DNA of 6,686 bases from Gemmatimonadota bacterium. Its GTDB lineage: Bacteria; Gemmatimonadota; Gemmatimonadetes; Longimicrobiales; UBA6960. Shown one piece after another: positions 5,765 through 6,686 of the stretch. Made by a program: the position numbers and the translations under genes. The stretch is from contig PAUA01000020.1 of assembly GCA_002712565.1 (NCBI GenBank), forward strand, positions 38,363-45,048, in the 5' to 3' direction. The notes under the pieces were generated by a model. That model did not search any database. It was not told where the DNA came from and was given only the letters and a program-made list of their open reading frames with translations. How positions within the stretch are numbered: position 1 is the first letter of the stretch; every line of letters starts with the position of its first letter.

Positions 5765-5770
5765 TATACT
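5765..5770 (+). promoter_or_regulatory. Candidate -10 element for ffh
   Basis: TATACT matches TATAAT at five of six positions. A weak -35-like TGCACG (5741-5746) lies 18 nt upstream. Transcription would start near 5777 and give a leader of about 80 nt. I see no riboswitch or strong hairpin in the rest of the 5661-5841 gap. Confidence 0.4.
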
Positions 5771-5841
5771 CTTATGTTTCTAAGCTTTGTCGCATCCATT
5801 CACTTGCGCATCTGTGGTGAGAGAACGGGTGTTTTGCCTAT

Positions 5842-5848
5842 GAGGAGG
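5842..5848 (+). promoter_or_regulatory. Ribosome binding site of ffh
   Basis: GAGGAGG is a strong Shine-Dalgarno sequence 11 nt before the ATG at 5860. It is the clearest one in the window and fixes the ffh start. Confidence 0.8.
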
Positions 5849-5859
5849 ACTGCGCGCCG

Positions 5860-6686
5860 ATGTTCGATGAACTCGGCAACAAGCTGGACAGGGTTCTCGG
5901 GAAGTTTCGGCAGCGCGGCGTCATCACGGAGCCCATGATCCGGGACGGACTCCGTGAGGTCCGGCGGGTTCTTCTCGAGGCAGACGTCAACTACAAGGTG
6001 ACGCGGCAGTTTCTCGAGCGCGTGCAGGAGCGGGCTCTCGGGGAGCAGGTAATCAAGTCTGTTTCGCCCGGGCAGCAGGTCGTCAAGATCGTGCAGGACG
6101 AGTTGGCGGCGCTGCTCGGCGAGGGACCGGCCACGCTCGAGTGGGCGTCGTCGGTGCCGACCGTGATTTTGGTTGTGGGCCTGCAGGGTTCGGGCAAGAC
6201 GACCACTGCGGCGAAGCTGGCGAAGCGGTTGTCGGGTGAGGGCAGGGCGCCCTTGCTGGTTGCGTGTGACCAATACAGGCCGGCGGCCGTCGATCAGTTG
6301 GTCACGCTTGGAGAGCAGGTCGGCGTGCCGGTTCACCGGGGCGAATCGGGTGAAGACCCGGTTGCCGTGGCGAATGCCGCCGTGGAAGCTGCACGGCGGG
6401 ATAACAGGGCCGTGTTGATTGTTGATACGGCGGGTAGGCTCCAGATCGACGAGCCGATGATGGATGAGCTTCGCCGGCTCAAGGCAGACCTAGCGCCGCA
6501 GGAGATCTTGCTCGTGGCCGATGCCATGACCGGGCAGGAGGCGGTGAAGATCGCCGAGGGCTTCGACGATGTGTTGGGCCTGAGCGGTGTGATCCTCACC
6601 AAGATGGATGGGGATGCCCGGGGAGGAGCGGCGCTCTCGATACGCGGAGTGGTTGGAAAACCGATCAAGTTCGTCGGTGTTGGGGA
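5860..6686 (+). CDS. ffh: Signal recognition particle GTPase Ffh, C-terminus cut by window edge
   Basis: Ffh is the protein part of the bacterial signal recognition particle: with 4.5S RNA it binds signal sequences of nascent membrane proteins and docks with FtsY through paired GTPases. The 275 codons present cover the N domain (residues 1-100, starting MFDELGNKLDRVLGKF, with the conserved VRRVLLEADVNYKV) and most of the G domain: P-loop GLQGSGKTT (107-115), DQYRPAA (137-143), DTAGRL (189-194) and TKMDGDARGG (247 onward). The M domain that holds 4.5S RNA and signal peptides lies beyond the window. The N-domain start and DQYRPAA loop distinguish Ffh from FtsY, which has a long acidic N-terminus. 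All GTPase motifs are intact. It is divergent from the SDR gene and has its own ribosome binding site. Confidence 0.96.
   Translation, partial: MFDELGNKLDRVLGKFRQRGVITEPMIRDGLREVRRVLLEADVNYKVTRQFLERVQERALGEQVIKSVSPGQQVVKIVQDELAALLGEGPATLEWASSVPTVILVVGLQGSGKTTTAAKLAKRLSGEGRAPLLVACDQYRPAAVDQLVTLGEQVGVPVHRGESGEDPVAVANAAVEAARRDNRAVLIVDTAGRLQIDEPMMDELRRLKADLAPQEILLVADAMTGQEAVKIAEGFDDVLGLSGVILTKMDGDARGGAALSIRGVVGKPIKFVGVG

Noticed and set aside
5800..6336. 178-aa minus-strand frame opposite ffh
   Set aside because: It is a shadow of ffh, whose N and G domain motifs are unmistakable on the plus strand.

Overview
The window is GC-rich bacterial chromosome made mostly of housekeeping genes with little intergenic DNA. 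Two features suggest a Gram-negative relative of the Gemmatimonadota: a PilT-type twitching ATPase remnant, and a reductase with a signal peptide. That placement rests on family-level resemblance of the PilT pieces and general gene style, so it is tentative. Both ends of the window cut genes.

Layout. An inositol-monophosphatase family gene (suhB-like) runs leftward off the start (642 to 1). It is divergent from trpS (731-1756). The 88 bp between them holds two back-to-back promoter candidates, each placing transcription start at or next to the ATG, so both genes may be leaderless. After trpS comes a broken pilT (1818-2329): the N-terminal domain and the C-terminal tail are recognisable but in different frames, and the ATPase core is absent. 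The tail's stop overlaps the start of a DapA-family aldolase (2326-3255) that resembles 4-hydroxy-2-oxoglutarate aldolase more than true DapA. A strong intrinsic terminator (3283-3312) closes this rightward unit.

purA (3357-4649) follows with its own candidate extended -10 and a small leader hairpin. Convergent to it, 22 bp away, is a short-chain dehydrogenase with an N-terminal signal peptide (5613 to 4672). Its upstream region carries a perfect 20-bp palindrome. The 246-bp gap 5614-5859 serves this gene and the divergent ffh (5860 to the window end), which has a strong Shine-Dalgarno sequence.

The genes do not form one pathway. trpS (tRNA charging), purA (AMP synthesis) and ffh (membrane targeting) are core functions. 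The aldolase and the exported reductase are accessory metabolism with unknown substrates. I see no RNA genes, CRISPR arrays, insertion sequences or phage genes. The most notable points are the internally deleted pilT, the secreted SDR with its palindrome, and the paired leaderless-type promoters.
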